Assembly (NCBI RefSeq): GCF_024138395.1
Contig: NZ_JAMYDU010000014.1
Location: 62,001 to 126,000, forward strand
Reading direction: 5' to 3'
Source: Pseudomonas mandelii
GTDB taxonomy: Bacteria; Pseudomonadota; Gammaproteobacteria; Pseudomonadales; Pseudomonadaceae
Length of the DNA: 64,000 bases
A program made the translations under genes and the position numbers. The notes beneath the pieces are model-generated. The model saw nothing but the letters and a program-made list of their open reading frames with translations. It was not told the DNA's origin and made no database searches. Below, one piece after another: positions 25,460 through 33,827 of the stretch; position 1 is the stretch's first letter, and the number at the start of each line of letters is the position of its first letter.

Positions 25460-26665
25460 TCAGAGACGTTCGATGATGGTGGCAATGCCCATGCCGCCGC
25501 CGACACACAATGTCGCCAGGCCATAGCGCAGGCGCCGGGCTTCCAGTTCATCGAGCAGCGTGCCGAGAATCGCGCAGCCGGTGGCGCCGAGCGGGTGGCC
25601 CATGGCGATGGAGCCGCCGTTGACGTTGACCTTGTCAGGGTCGATGGCCATGTCCTTGATGAACTTGAGCGCCACCGAAGCGAACGCTTCGTTGACTTCG
25701 AACAGGTCGATGTCTTCGACCCGCAACCCGGCCTTGGCCAACGCCTTGCGAGTGGCCGGCGCCGGGCCGGTGAGCATGATGGTCGGGTCGGTGCTGGTGA
25801 CCGCCGTGGCGACGATTCGCGCCCGTGGCTGCAGGCCCAGCGCCCGGCCCTTGGCCTCGGAGCCGATCAGCATCAGCGCCGCGCCATCGACGATCCCGGA
25901 ACTGTTGCCCGGCGTGTGTACGTGGTTGATCCGCTCGATCTGGCTGTAAACCCGCAATGCCGTGGCATCGAAGCCCATTTGCCCGATCATGTCGAAACTC
26001 GGCTTGAGCTTGCCCAGGCCTTCCATCGTCGAGTCGGCGCGAATGAACTCATCGTGATCGAGCAGGATGATGCCGTTCTGGTCCTGCACCGGCACCAGCG
26101 ACTTGTTGAACGAACCGTTCGCCCGCGCCCGCGCCGCCTTCTGTTGGGAGTGCAACGCGAAGGCATCGACGTCCTGACGACTGAAGCCTTCAATCGTGGC
26201 GATCAGGTCGGCACCCACGCCCTGGGGCGTGAAGTGGTTGTGCAAATTGGTTGCAGGATCCAGCGCCCAAGCGCCGCCGTCGCTGCCCATGGGCACGCGG
26301 GACATCGACTCGACGCCACCGACCACCACCAGGTCTTCGAAGCCGGAACGCACTTTCATCGCTCCGAGGTTCACCGCTTCCAGCCCCGACGCGCAAAAGC
26401 GATTGAGCTGCATGCCGGCCACGCTGACATCCCAATCGGCCACCTGCGTAGCGGTCTTGGCGATGTCGGAGCCCTGGTCGCCGATGGGCGTCACACAGCC
26501 GAGCACCACATCATCGACCTGACTGGTGTCCAGAGACGTGCGCTGCTGCAGCGCCGTCAGCAGCCCGGCCACCAGGTTCACTGGCTTGACGCTGTGCAAG
26601 GCGCCATTGGCCTTGCCTTTACCGCGGGGCGTGCGCAACGCGTCGAATATCAAAGCTTGGGTCAT
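25460..26665 (-). CDS. Acetyl-CoA C-acyltransferase (thiolase)
   Basis: 401 residues. Nucleophilic Cys in NRFCASGLEAV near residue 90; the catalytic His in GHPLGATG and second Cys in LCVGGGMG near the C-terminus are all present. Cleaves 3-ketoacyl-CoA. First gene of the operon with the FadB-like protein. The acyl-chain preference is not evident. Confidence 0.93.
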   Translation of the reverse strand: MTQALIFDALRTPRGKGKANGALHSVKPVNLVAGLLTALQQRTSLDTSQVDDVVLGCVTPIGDQGSDIAKTATQVADWDVSVAGMQLNRFCASGLEAVNLGAMKVRSGFEDLVVVGGVESMSRVPMGSDGGAWALDPATNLHNHFTPQGVGADLIATIEGFSRQDVDAFALHSQQKAARARANGSFNKSLVPVQDQNGIILLDHDEFIRADSTMEGLGKLKPSFDMIGQMGFDATALRVYSQIERINHVHTPGNSSGIVDGAALMLIGSEAKGRALGLQPRARIVATAVTSTDPTIMLTGPAPATRKALAKAGLRVEDIDLFEVNEAFASVALKFIKDMAIDPDKVNVNGGSIAMGHPLGATGCAILGTLLDELEARRLRYGLATLCVGGGMGIATIIERL

Positions 26666-27103
26666 GACGTCCTCGAACCTGGTGAATGAAAATCAAAAGA
26701 TCGCAGCCTGCGGCAGCTCCTACGGGAGACCGTGTGATCCTGATCTTTATGCATCACCTTATGCCCGGCAGCCGTGGATTCAATGACCGCAGTGCTCATT
26801 GGCATTGACGGTCACGCTCAGACGAACGGTAGTCTGCTATCGGATAAACCGATTCCCATCACCAAGCTGTCTAGCAAACGGGCGCCCAAGAAGCTGGCCA
26901 TAAGCCTCATGCCTTTTTAAAAGCGATGAGTGCTCAACACATACGAAATGGATCTAAGCCAAGCGTGACGCGGGCCCTAAGGTAAACCTGTACGAAGTTG
27001 TCGTCGGGTTTTGCCGAGGCACTCGTCTTACAGGAAGTGCAGCGCTCTGCCGTCATGGATATGCAGGCAGGCACCAGGAAATAACAAAAAAGGCGGTCAA
27101 GCC
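26666..27103. other. Intergenic region upstream of the thiolase operon
   Basis: 438 nt without a convincing gene. It contains a single REP-like arm at 26694-26726 and no further repeat. The right part must hold the promoter for the tiny gene at 27104; no consensus promoter stood out. Confidence 0.5.
26694..26726. repeat. Solitary REP-like arm
   Basis: The segment AAAAGATCGCAGCCTGCGGC plus AGCTCCTACG is one arm of the GTAGGAGCTGCCGCAGGCTGCGATC family. No inverted partner is nearby, unlike all other REPs in the window. Confidence 0.65.
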
Positions 27104-27199
27104 ATGTTCAAGCATTCGAAAGTACGTCAAGCCGGGCTCATTCTATTCGCCACAACACTGTTGTTGATTTTGCCGAACCTGACCAAGGTGATTGGCTGA
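27104..27199 (+). CDS. Tiny single-pass membrane protein
   Basis: 31 residues. Basic N-terminus (MFKHSKVRQ), then one hydrophobic helix (AGLILFATTLLLILP) and a short tail. AGGCGG precedes the ATG. A longer in-frame start at 27011 lacks a ribosome site. The positive-inside pattern predicts N-in orientation. Small membrane proteins like this often modulate larger complexes. Function unknown. Confidence 0.55.
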   Translation: MFKHSKVRQAGLILFATTLLLILPNLTKVIG

Positions 27200-27295
27200 T
27201 CGAGCATCAGGGTTTTCGTTTCGCCTGATAAAAATGTGATTGACTCGCTACCCGGGTCAGCGTGGCTGTGCCAACCTTTGCGGCACTTCCACGAC

Positions 27296-28117
27296 ATGGA
27301 CGGCGATCATTTGAAAGCGCTCATTCTGTTTGGGGCCTTGCTGCTCAGCATGCCTCTGTCTGCCGCACAGCTGAATCTTGAGCTGGGCGCGAGTTCTCGC
27401 ACCTGGCAGACCGAGCAATTGCTCAAGCATCCTCAGGTTCAGACCATCACGATCACTAACGACGTTTCCTACAAACGGGACATGAGCTATCGCGCCGTGC
27501 CGTTGGCGGCGTTGTTGACGGGTATCCAGCCTGACGATCACCTGCAAGCCGTTGCCCTGGACGGTTTTGCCGCCGAACTGGCTGCCGCGCCATTGCTCAA
27601 TACCCAAGGGGCGCGGGCCTGGTTGGCGATTGAAGACCCGGCCAAGCCTTGGCCGCCGTTGTCAGAGGGCAAGCACAGTGCCGGGCCGTTTTATCTGGTC
27701 TGGACCGATCCGCAGGCAGGCAACATCAGCCCCGAGCAATGGCCGTTCGAAGTGGCCAGCATCAAGCGCATGGCCCCGGTGGCCGAACGCTTCCCTGCCC
27801 TGCTGCCCGATCCTGCGCTGAAGGCGGACGATCCGGTGAACAAGGGCTTTGCGCTGTTTCAGAAGAACTGCCTGGCGTGTCATCGATTGAATGGCGCGGG
27901 GGATTCGCAGTTCGGGCCGGACCTGAATATTCCGTTCAACCCGACCGAGTATTTCGGCGCGGATTTCCTCAAACGCTACATTCGTGATCCGCAGAGCTTG
28001 CGTCAGTGGCCGCAGGCGAAGATGCCTGCATTTTCTGCAGAGGTGTTGCCGGAGGGGGATCTGGAAATGTTGGTGGGATACTTGAAGCATATGGCGGGAC
28101 GCAAAGTGAAGCCCTGA
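27296..28117 (+). CDS. Exported c-type cytochrome with molybdopterin-like N-domain
   Basis: 273 residues from the ATG at 27296; no clear Shine-Dalgarno, so a nearby TTG at 27311 is possible. Signal peptide ending in PLSAA. Residues about 30-160 resemble the oxidoreductase molybdopterin-binding fold (VPLAALLTGI), without the usual cofactor cysteine. The C-terminal cytochrome c domain has heme motif C192-LA-C195-H196 and a distal Met in AKMPAF. Predicted periplasmic electron carrier; partner unknown. Confidence 0.8.
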   Translation: MDGDHLKALILFGALLLSMPLSAAQLNLELGASSRTWQTEQLLKHPQVQTITITNDVSYKRDMSYRAVPLAALLTGIQPDDHLQAVALDGFAAELAAAPLLNTQGARAWLAIEDPAKPWPPLSEGKHSAGPFYLVWTDPQAGNISPEQWPFEVASIKRMAPVAERFPALLPDPALKADDPVNKGFALFQKNCLACHRLNGAGDSQFGPDLNIPFNPTEYFGADFLKRYIRDPQSLRQWPQAKMPAFSAEVLPEGDLEMLVGYLKHMAGRKVKP

Positions 28118-28125
28118 CACATCCA

Positions 28126-28220
28126 CCCTGTGGGAGCGGGCTTGCCCGCGATGGCGGTCTTCCAGTCACTGCATCAGAGTCTGAAGTATCGCTATCGCGG
28201 GCAAGCCCGCTCCCACAGGG
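28126..28220. repeat. REP inverted pair (GGGAGCGGGCTTGCCCGCGA variant)
   Basis: Arms CCCTGTGGGAGCGGGCTTGC and its complement at 28195-28220, with a 40-nt spacer. Sits between convergent genes. A different subtype from the neighbouring GAGGCTTGCC elements. Confidence 0.9.
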
Positions 28221-28237
28221 TTCTGCGGTGTCCTGAC

Positions 28238-29047
28238 TTATTGCTGTTGCACTGAGATCACCGGCACCGGCGTCGGCGAAACAAACACCTTCGCATGCAT
28301 CTGCTCGCACCCGCCGCCACGGCGCATGCCGCGCACCGGGCAGGCGTCGAGGTAATCCAGGCCCACCGCCAGTTTCAGGTGACGCTCCGGGCGGGCCAGT
28401 TCGTTAGTCACGTCGAAGCTGTACCAGGCGTCATCCAGCCAGGCTTCAGCCCAGGCGTGACTGGCCAGGTGTTCGCAATTCTCACTGTACAAATACCCCG
28501 ACACATAACGCGAGGGAATGCCCAGGCTGCGGGCGCAGGCGAGGAATGCATGGGTGTGGTCCTGGCAGACCCCGGAACGCCCGGCAAAGGCCTGGGCGGC
28601 GCTGGTGTCCACTTCGGTGGAACCCGGCGTGTAGGTCATGTGCTGGTTCAGGCCATGCATCAAATCGATCAGCGCCGTACGATCCCTGCGTTGTTTGCAG
28701 GCCTTCTCGGCAAACGCGCGCAGCGCTTCGTCGGCTTCTGTCAGGCGCGTGAAGCGCAGAAACGGCAGCGCCGACTGGCTTTCATGTTCGGCTTCGCGCA
28801 GTTCGTCGATGTCCACCTGCCCTCGGGCGCCGATGATGATTGCCTCGTGGGGTTCGTCCAGGGTCAGCACATGCAGAATGTTGCCGAACGGATCGAGTTG
28901 CGCGCGCACCGGGCGTGGCAGGTCGAGCTGCCAGCTGAGCACGTGTTGGCGCTCGCTGTCGTGAGGGGTCAGTCGCAAGTACTGGATGCTCGCCCGCACC
29001 TGATCTTCGTAGTGATAGGTGGTCTCGTGGCTAATGGAAAGTCTCAT
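28238..29047 (-). CDS. Transglutaminase-like cysteine protease/transglutaminase
   Basis: 269 residues with an N-terminal strand-rich domain (residues 1-100) and a transglutaminase core. The catalytic triad is intact: Cys161 (SGVCQDHTH), His197 (SHAWAEAW), Asp212 (SFDVTNE). Last gene of a three-gene operon, overlapping the alpha-E gene by ATGA. Family knowledge: associated with circularly permuted ATP-grasp and alpha-E proteins in many bacteria (for example the Rv2409c-Rv2411c-like set). The substrate is unknown. It contrasts with the inactive transglutaminase at 1488-3023. Confidence 0.9.
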   Translation of the reverse strand: MRLSISHETTYHYEDQVRASIQYLRLTPHDSERQHVLSWQLDLPRPVRAQLDPFGNILHVLTLDEPHEAIIIGARGQVDIDELREAEHESQSALPFLRFTRLTEADEALRAFAEKACKQRRDRTALIDLMHGLNQHMTYTPGSTEVDTSAAQAFAGRSGVCQDHTHAFLACARSLGIPSRYVSGYLYSENCEHLASHAWAEAWLDDAWYSFDVTNELARPERHLKLAVGLDYLDACPVRGMRRGGGCEQMHAKVFVSPTPVPVISVQQQ

Positions 29048-29994
29048 GCAGCCTCCAGGTAGGAACTGTGTATGGCATTGCCCAACTGGCGCACCAGTGG
29101 GATGAACTCGGTCAGCCAGGCGTGCAGGCCTTCGTCGAGAATTTCGTTGATACCGGTGTAGCGCAGGCGCGCGTCCATTTCCGCGGCCAGACGTTGCGCG
29201 GGACGGCCGTTGGCCCCCGGCAATTGGGCGAGGATCTGGTCGATTTCTTCGGTGCAGGCGCGCAGGGATCGCGGCACGTCGGCGCGCAGCAGCAACAACT
29301 CGGCCACGTGCCGGGCGCCAGGGGCGTCGCGGTAAATCTCGGTGTAAGCCTCAAACGACGACAAGGCCCGCAGCAAGGCGCTCCACTGGTAATAGGCGTG
29401 AGCCGTGCCGTCGCTGACCGCTGCGGCCTGATCGCCGGCCATTTCGTAACGGGCGTCGAGCAGGCGCAAGGTGTTGTCAGCCCTTTCGATAAAGGTGCCC
29501 AGACGAATGAACCGGAACGCGTCGTTACGCATGATGGTGCCGTAGGATGCGCCGCGGAACAGGTGGGAACGTTCCTTGATCCACTCACAGAAACGGCTCA
29601 TGCCGTAGCGACTCAAGCCCTGCTCGGCGATCCCGCGAATTTCCAGCCAGGTAGCGTTGATGTTTTCCCACATGTCGGCGGTGATTCGCCCACGCACCGC
29701 ATGGGCGCTGACTCGCGCGGCACCGAGGCAACTGTAGATGCTCGCCGGGTTGGCCGCGTCCAGGGCGAAAAAATGCAGCAGCCGTTCGGCATGCAGATCG
29801 CCGTGGCGCTCCAGGTAATCGTCCAGAGTGCCGGTGATCAGCAACGGCATGGCGAGTTCGTGTAAACCGTCGCCACGACCATCCTGAGGCATCAGTGACA
29901 GCGAATAACTGATGTCGAGCATCCGTGCGAGGTTTTCTGCTCGCTCCAGGTAACGCGACATCCAATACAGATCCGAGGCAGTTCTACTTAACAT
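29044..29994 (-). CDS. Alpha-E domain protein (DUF403)
   Basis: 316 residues, mostly alpha-helical. Starts with the conserved MLSRTASDLYWMSRYLERAEN-type opening and carries the SFEAYTEIYRD motif. No catalytic residues are known. Middle gene of the operon with the ATP-grasp protein (12 nt upstream) and the transglutaminase (4-nt overlap). Proposed partner or scaffold for the ATP-grasp enzyme. Confidence 0.9.
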   Translation of the reverse strand: MLSRTASDLYWMSRYLERAENLARMLDISYSLSLMPQDGRGDGLHELAMPLLITGTLDDYLERHGDLHAERLLHFFALDAANPASIYSCLGAARVSAHAVRGRITADMWENINATWLEIRGIAEQGLSRYGMSRFCEWIKERSHLFRGASYGTIMRNDAFRFIRLGTFIERADNTLRLLDARYEMAGDQAAAVSDGTAHAYYQWSALLRALSSFEAYTEIYRDAPGARHVAELLLLRADVPRSLRACTEEIDQILAQLPGANGRPAQRLAAEMDARLRYTGINEILDEGLHAWLTEFIPLVRQLGNAIHSSYLEAA

Positions 29995-30006
29995 GGCAGG
30001 CTTCCT

Positions 30007-31416
30007 TCAATCCTCGACCACCCAAGTGTCCTTGGTTCCGCCGCCCTGGGATGAATTCACCACCAGGGAGCCTTCGCGCAAGGCGACACGGGTCAAACCG
30101 CCGGGCACAACCCGGGTTTCGCGGCCAGACAATACAAACGGACGCAGGTCGATATGGCGTGGAGCGATGCCGTTTTCGACAAAGGTCGGACAGGTCGATA
30201 AAGACAGCGTCGGTTGGGCGATGTACGCGTGGGGCTTGGCTTTGATCCGCTCACGGAAAGATTCGATTTCCGCCGCCGTCGCCGCCGGCCCCACCAGCAT
30301 TCCGTAACCGCCGGAGCCTTGGGTTTCCTTGACCACCAGCTCTGGAAGATTGGCCAGTACGTGGGACAGTTCCGAGGGATTACGACACTGCCATGTCGGC
30401 ACGTTCTTCAGGATCGGCTCTTCATCCAGATAGAAGCGAATCATGTCCGTGACGAAGGGATACACCGACTTGTCGTCCGCGACCCCGGTGCCGATGGCAT
30501 TCGCCAGCACCACGTTGCCGGAGCGGTAGGACGACAGCAGACCTGGAACGCCGAGCATCGAGTCCGGGTTGAACGCCAGCGGATCAAGGAAGGCATCGTC
30601 GAGGCGACGATAGATCACGTCGACGGCTTTCGGCCCATCCGTGGTGCGCATGAACACCTTGTCGTCGCGCACGAACAGGTCCGCGCCTTCCACCAGTTCA
30701 ACGCCCATTTCCCGGGCCAGAAACGCATGCTCGAAAAACGCGCTGTTGAAGCGCCCCGGTGTCAGTACCACCACGCTCGGGTTGTCGATCGGGCTAGAGC
30801 TTTTCAGGGTGTCGAGCAACAGGTTCGGATAGTGGTCGATCGGCGCGATGCGCTGGGCCGAGAACAACTCGGGGAACAGGCGCATCATCATTTTGCGGTC
30901 TTCGAGCATGTAGCTCACGCCGCTGGGTGTACGAAGATTGTCTTCGAGCACGTAGTACGTGCCGTCGCCATCGCGCACCAGGTCGACGCCAGAAATGTGC
31001 GAGTAGATATCGCGGTGCAGATCCAGCCCTTGCATCGCCAACTGGTATTGCTCGTTGGCCAGCACTTGCTCGGCGGGGATGATGCCCGCCTTGATGATGC
31101 GCTGCTCGTGATAGAGGTCGGCAAGGAACATGTTCAATGCCTTGACCCGCTGAATGCAGCCGCGCTCGACGACCCGCCATTCACTGGCGGGGATACTGCG
31201 GGGAATGGTGTCGAAGGGAATCAGGCGCTCTGTCCCCTGCTCATCACCATAGAGCGTGAATGTAATCCCGGCACGATGAAATAACAGATCGGCCTCGCGT
31301 CGCCGTTGTGCCAAAAGCTCGTCAGGCGTTTCGGCCAGCCAACGGGCAAACTCCCGATAATGCGGGCGGACCTGGCCGCCGGCATCGTACATCTCATCAA
31401 AATAGGTGCGGATCAT
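30007..31416 (-). CDS. Circularly permuted ATP-grasp type 2 protein
   Basis: 469 residues from the ATG at 31414-31416 with AAGGAGT upstream. Conserved DUF404/DUF407 segments are visible: YVLEDNLRTPSGVSYML near residue 160, LTPGRFNSAFFEHAFLAR, the DVIYRRLDDAFLDPL block, and KETQGSGGYGM near residue 370. Expected to form an amide bond with ATP. First gene of the ATP-grasp/alpha-E/transglutaminase operon. Product unknown. Unrelated in sequence to the RimK-like ATP-grasp at 3023. Confidence 0.92.
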   Translation of the reverse strand: MIRTYFDEMYDAGGQVRPHYREFARWLAETPDELLAQRRREADLLFHRAGITFTLYGDEQGTERLIPFDTIPRSIPASEWRVVERGCIQRVKALNMFLADLYHEQRIIKAGIIPAEQVLANEQYQLAMQGLDLHRDIYSHISGVDLVRDGDGTYYVLEDNLRTPSGVSYMLEDRKMMMRLFPELFSAQRIAPIDHYPNLLLDTLKSSSPIDNPSVVVLTPGRFNSAFFEHAFLAREMGVELVEGADLFVRDDKVFMRTTDGPKAVDVIYRRLDDAFLDPLAFNPDSMLGVPGLLSSYRSGNVVLANAIGTGVADDKSVYPFVTDMIRFYLDEEPILKNVPTWQCRNPSELSHVLANLPELVVKETQGSGGYGMLVGPAATAAEIESFRERIKAKPHAYIAQPTLSLSTCPTFVENGIAPRHIDLRPFVLSGRETRVVPGGLTRVALREGSLVVNSSQGGGTKDTWVVED

Positions 31417-31632
31417 GCCGTACTCCTTGTCACTCCGGACATCCAGACCTTCGCAAGGCCCGTGCCATCGGCATAAACGCTTTGATATCAATCAGTTGGA
31501 TAATGGCGCTGCACGCACCGCACCAATCCTGTGCGGTAAATGCCCCAACCTGATTGTCCCCGCTTCATGGCGCAGCAATGCTGTCGCCTATCAGCAGCAT
31601 AGTCAGAGTTGATTTCACTGCCCGAGGAGGCG

Positions 31633-31683
31633 ATGCGGATAATCGGCGCATTCGCTGGAAAACTTATCGTCCTTCCCTTTTAG
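31633..31683 (+). CDS. Possible 16-residue peptide ORF before a terminator
   Basis: MRIIGAFAGKLIVLPF, with GAGGAGG just upstream, though spacing to the ATG is short. The stop codon abuts the terminator stem that begins at 31684. No gene follows on this strand, so an attenuator role looks unlikely. It could be part of a small transcript or chance. Confidence 0.2.
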   Translation: MRIIGAFAGKLIVLPF

Positions 31684-31708
31684 CCGCCTGTTCAGGCGGT
31701 TTTTTTTG
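31684..31708 (+). terminator. Rho-independent terminator without a known upstream gene
   Basis: CCGCCT (31684-31689) pairs with AGGCGG (31694-31699), followed by nine T. The only plus-strand frame feeding it is the 16-codon one. Confidence 0.7.
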
Positions 31709-31746
31709 CGTTTTTGAAACGTTATGAATCAAAAACACGATCAAGA

Positions 31747-31829
31747 GATCGCAGCCTCGTTTCACTCGACAGCTCCTACAGGAGACGCATTCCAATGTAG
31801 GAGCTGTCGAGTGAAACGAGGCTGCGATC
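31747..31829. repeat. Long inverted REP (AGCTGTCGAGTGAAACGAGGCTGCGATC type)
   Basis: Perfect 34-bp arms (31747-31780 and 31796-31829) with a 15-nt centre. It belongs to a different REP class from the CTTGCCCGCGA elements; only the GTAGGAGC end is shared. Confidence 0.9.
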
Positions 31830-31913
31830 TTTTGATCTTGCTTTCAAAACCCACAAACGAAAACGGCCAACCCAAAGGTCAGCCGTTGCAGATTGTTGTC
31901 ACTGTTCATAACG

Positions 31914-32255
31914 TTATGCGAGTAACCCTCGTACCTCCTGCTTGACGCCCCATCCTTCGATGATACCGCCCAGAGGCTCGACCACCGCCTCGAAGTCCTG
32001 CTCAAAGTCGCCGATCCCGTCGTAGGTCGCGTACATCACTTTGCTCAGTTCCAGATGCCACGCGCCGTCGTCGCGCACGCTGATCTGGGCATTCAAGGAT
32101 TCACCACAGAAATGACCTGCCGCCCTGCGTGCCCGCTCCTCGTCCGGAAAAATGGCGTAGAACTCGATGGGATGGAATCGTGAAAAGTCGAAACCGCCTT
32201 CTTTCATGCGGCGCAGCACGCTGCTGCTGATGTCTTCTTGATAGGCTGTGCTCAT
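31914..32255 (-). CDS. RraB-family ribonuclease E inhibitor-like protein
   Basis: 113 residues. Fits the RraB fold pattern: an N-terminal helix (SSVLRRMKEGGFDFS), a strand block (HPIEFYAIFPDEERAR, GAWHLELSKVMYAT), and the closing VVEPLGGIIEGWGVKQ. Family role: binds RNase E and dampens mRNA decay. Acidic patches conserved in RraB are present here (IGDFEQDFE). GAGGGGG precedes the ATG. Orthology to enteric RraB is not certain. Confidence 0.8.
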   Translation of the reverse strand: MSTAYQEDISSSVLRRMKEGGFDFSRFHPIEFYAIFPDEERARRAAGHFCGESLNAQISVRDDGAWHLELSKVMYATYDGIGDFEQDFEAVVEPLGGIIEGWGVKQEVRGLLA

Positions 32256-32470
32256 GAAACGTCCCCCTCAGACTGATGGATAGACTTTCAGTATTCCCTG
32301 CACTTTCAACCGATTGGTGAGAGCGATACGGCAACAGAGGTTGCCGACGGGAAACAAGCATGTAGCTGACAAGACCAGACCTTAGCGAGTCATTCGCTGA
32401 TCTCGCTTGCAGAGTAGCCCTTAGATAGAGCTGCTGCCAAGGCCTGGGTGTGAATGTGACAAGAGGTGTA

Positions 32471-32704
32471 TCAGATGGGAGTAATACTGAGGATTTCAAT
32501 GCTGCACTGGGATTTCAGACTTTTGACGGTCGGATCAGCGGTGCGACCCTCCAGATCATTGAGGTCAAGTTCCGCAGCGACCGGCAGGCGCCGGGCAAGA
32601 ATGAGTTTGGCGGCTTGCTCGCTATTCGGGCATTCCTCGCACTCGAAGAGTTCGTCCACTGTTTCACCGTGATCATCCACGAAAGTGATTTTCCACTTTT
32701 GCAT
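32471..32704 (-). CDS. Small hypothetical protein
   Basis: 77 residues from the ATG at 32702-32704 with GAGGAGG upstream. A beta-hairpin-like opening (MQKWKITFVDDHGETVDELFE) contains the acidic ECEECPNSEQAAKL stretch, then a helical middle. No family recognised. The start choice is supported by the strong ribosome site; the longer frame upstream is not. Confidence 0.7.
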   Translation of the reverse strand: MQKWKITFVDDHGETVDELFECEECPNSEQAAKLILARRLPVAAELDLNDLEGRTADPTVKSLKSQCSIEILSITPI

Positions 32705-32818
32705 CGGTGCCTCCTCGATAAAACCCATGGATGGGCTTACTTCTATCTGGACTTTTACCCTGAGTGATCGTTCAAACGGATTACCGCGTATAGGCATGCA
32801 AAAAAACACAGAAACCTG

Positions 32819-32910
32819 TGTAGGAGCGAAGCTTGCTCGCGAAAGCGGTGTATCAGTCAATTTACATGTCGACTGATACACCGCTTTCGCGAGCAAGCTT
32901 CGCTCCTACA
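32819..32910. repeat. Perfect 40-bp inverted REP (GAAGCTTGCTCGCGAAAGCGG type)
   Basis: Left arm 32819-32858 and right arm 32871-32910 are exact reverse complements with a 12-nt loop. The symmetry extends beyond the REP core into the flank (GTGTATCAGTC). It could fold as one long hairpin or cruciform. Confidence 0.95.
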
Positions 32911-32940
32911 GGGGTATGTGTTCATTTTAGTAGGATGCAG

Positions 32941-33132
32941 TCAGATCCGCACATTGCCCCTTGGCCCGGCGATGGCCCAGATGATCAGGCCCAGCACCGG
33001 CAGCAATAGGATCAACAGCACCCAGATGATTTTCATCCCGGTCTCGGCGCCACTTTTAAGCACGTTGATGATGGCCCAGATATCCAGGGCAAGAATGATC
33101 AGGCCAACCAGACTGTTGAACGTGGAACCCAT
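32941..33132 (-). CDS. PLDc_N-type small membrane protein
   Basis: 63 residues with two membrane helices (LVGLIILALDIWAIINVL and MKIIWVLLILLLPVLGLIIWAI) and the motif W-[IV]-x-LLP-x-G-x-x-W typical of the phospholipase D N-terminal/PLDc_N family, ending in AGPRGNVRI. Stand-alone copies have no catalytic part. GGGAG precedes the ATG. Function unknown. Confidence 0.85.
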   Translation of the reverse strand: MGSTFNSLVGLIILALDIWAIINVLKSGAETGMKIIWVLLILLLPVLGLIIWAIAGPRGNVRI

Positions 33133-33215
33133 GGTGACGCTCCCGAAGAGTGATATGCACTCTTAGGATAGTCGGGCCTTGCGAGGGTTCCGTTTTATTA
33201 CCGTTCTAGACAGCT

Positions 33216-33746
33216 TCAGACGTGGATCGCTACTTTCAGGGCTTCCAGGGATGGCGCGGCGGCGATGCCGACTTCGGCGCACAATTCGAGAACCCGTGGC
33301 ACGTCGTTACCATAGACCAGCACCACTTGCAGTTCGTCGTCGAGCAACTGGCTGAAGTTCATTAGCGTGTAACCGCCATTTTCCTTGTTCATGCTGCTCA
33401 TCTGCACTTGAATGCGATTGAGCGCCGTCAGGGCTTCGGTCTTGGCCAGTTGCTTGGGTTTGATGTTGAAATCGACGTCGGGGCCGAACGAAGCGACGAT
33501 TTGCGCAAACAGGTCCATGTAGGTGTCGGCCTGGAACAGCACGGTTTCCGGCAGGCTGCCGACGACTACCCACTCGCCCAATGGGATCGGGAAGGTGTCG
33601 TCGTAGTTGATGTCCGGATTGGCCGTCAGAAAAGCCTCCGGATCGGCGTAGGCCTGAGCTGCTTCGTCAGCAACCTTCAGGATTTCGTCATCGTTCATGC
33701 ACCCGGAGCTGATTTTGCTGATGAGTTCGACGAGTGCGGCTTTCAT
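33216..33746 (-). CDS. Hypothetical protein, ~176 residues
   Basis: 176 residues from the ATG at 33744-33746. No signal peptide or membrane helix. The N-terminal helical part includes the ISKISSGCMNDDEILKV segment; the middle contains GEWVVVGSLPETVLFQADTY. The longer upstream frame crosses into the REP block and is rejected. I do not recognise the family. Confidence 0.75.
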   Translation of the reverse strand: MKAALVELISKISSGCMNDDEILKVADEAAQAYADPEAFLTANPDINYDDTFPIPLGEWVVVGSLPETVLFQADTYMDLFAQIVASFGPDVDFNIKPKQLAKTEALTALNRIQVQMSSMNKENGGYTLMNFSQLLDDELQVVLVYGNDVPRVLELCAEVGIAAAPSLEALKVAIHV

Positions 33747-33827
33747 GAGGTGGATCCTGTAGCGAGGGAGATTTGAGGGCGCGAAGGATAGCGCATTCGG
33801 AAACGGATTGCGGGACCAGGCATGACC

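Larger units (their letters stand above)
31417..31913. other. Intergenic region with a short-transcript signal and a REP
   Basis: 497 nt with no long gene. The left half must carry the promoter of the reverse-strand ATP-grasp operon. The middle holds a terminator (31684-31708) preceded by a 16-codon frame, and the right part a long inverted REP (31747-31829). Confidence 0.5.

Noticed and set aside
27011..27103. Longer start for the tiny membrane protein
   Set aside because: The extra 31 residues are Cys/Arg-rich without a ribosome site, and they would displace the basic N-terminus before the helix.
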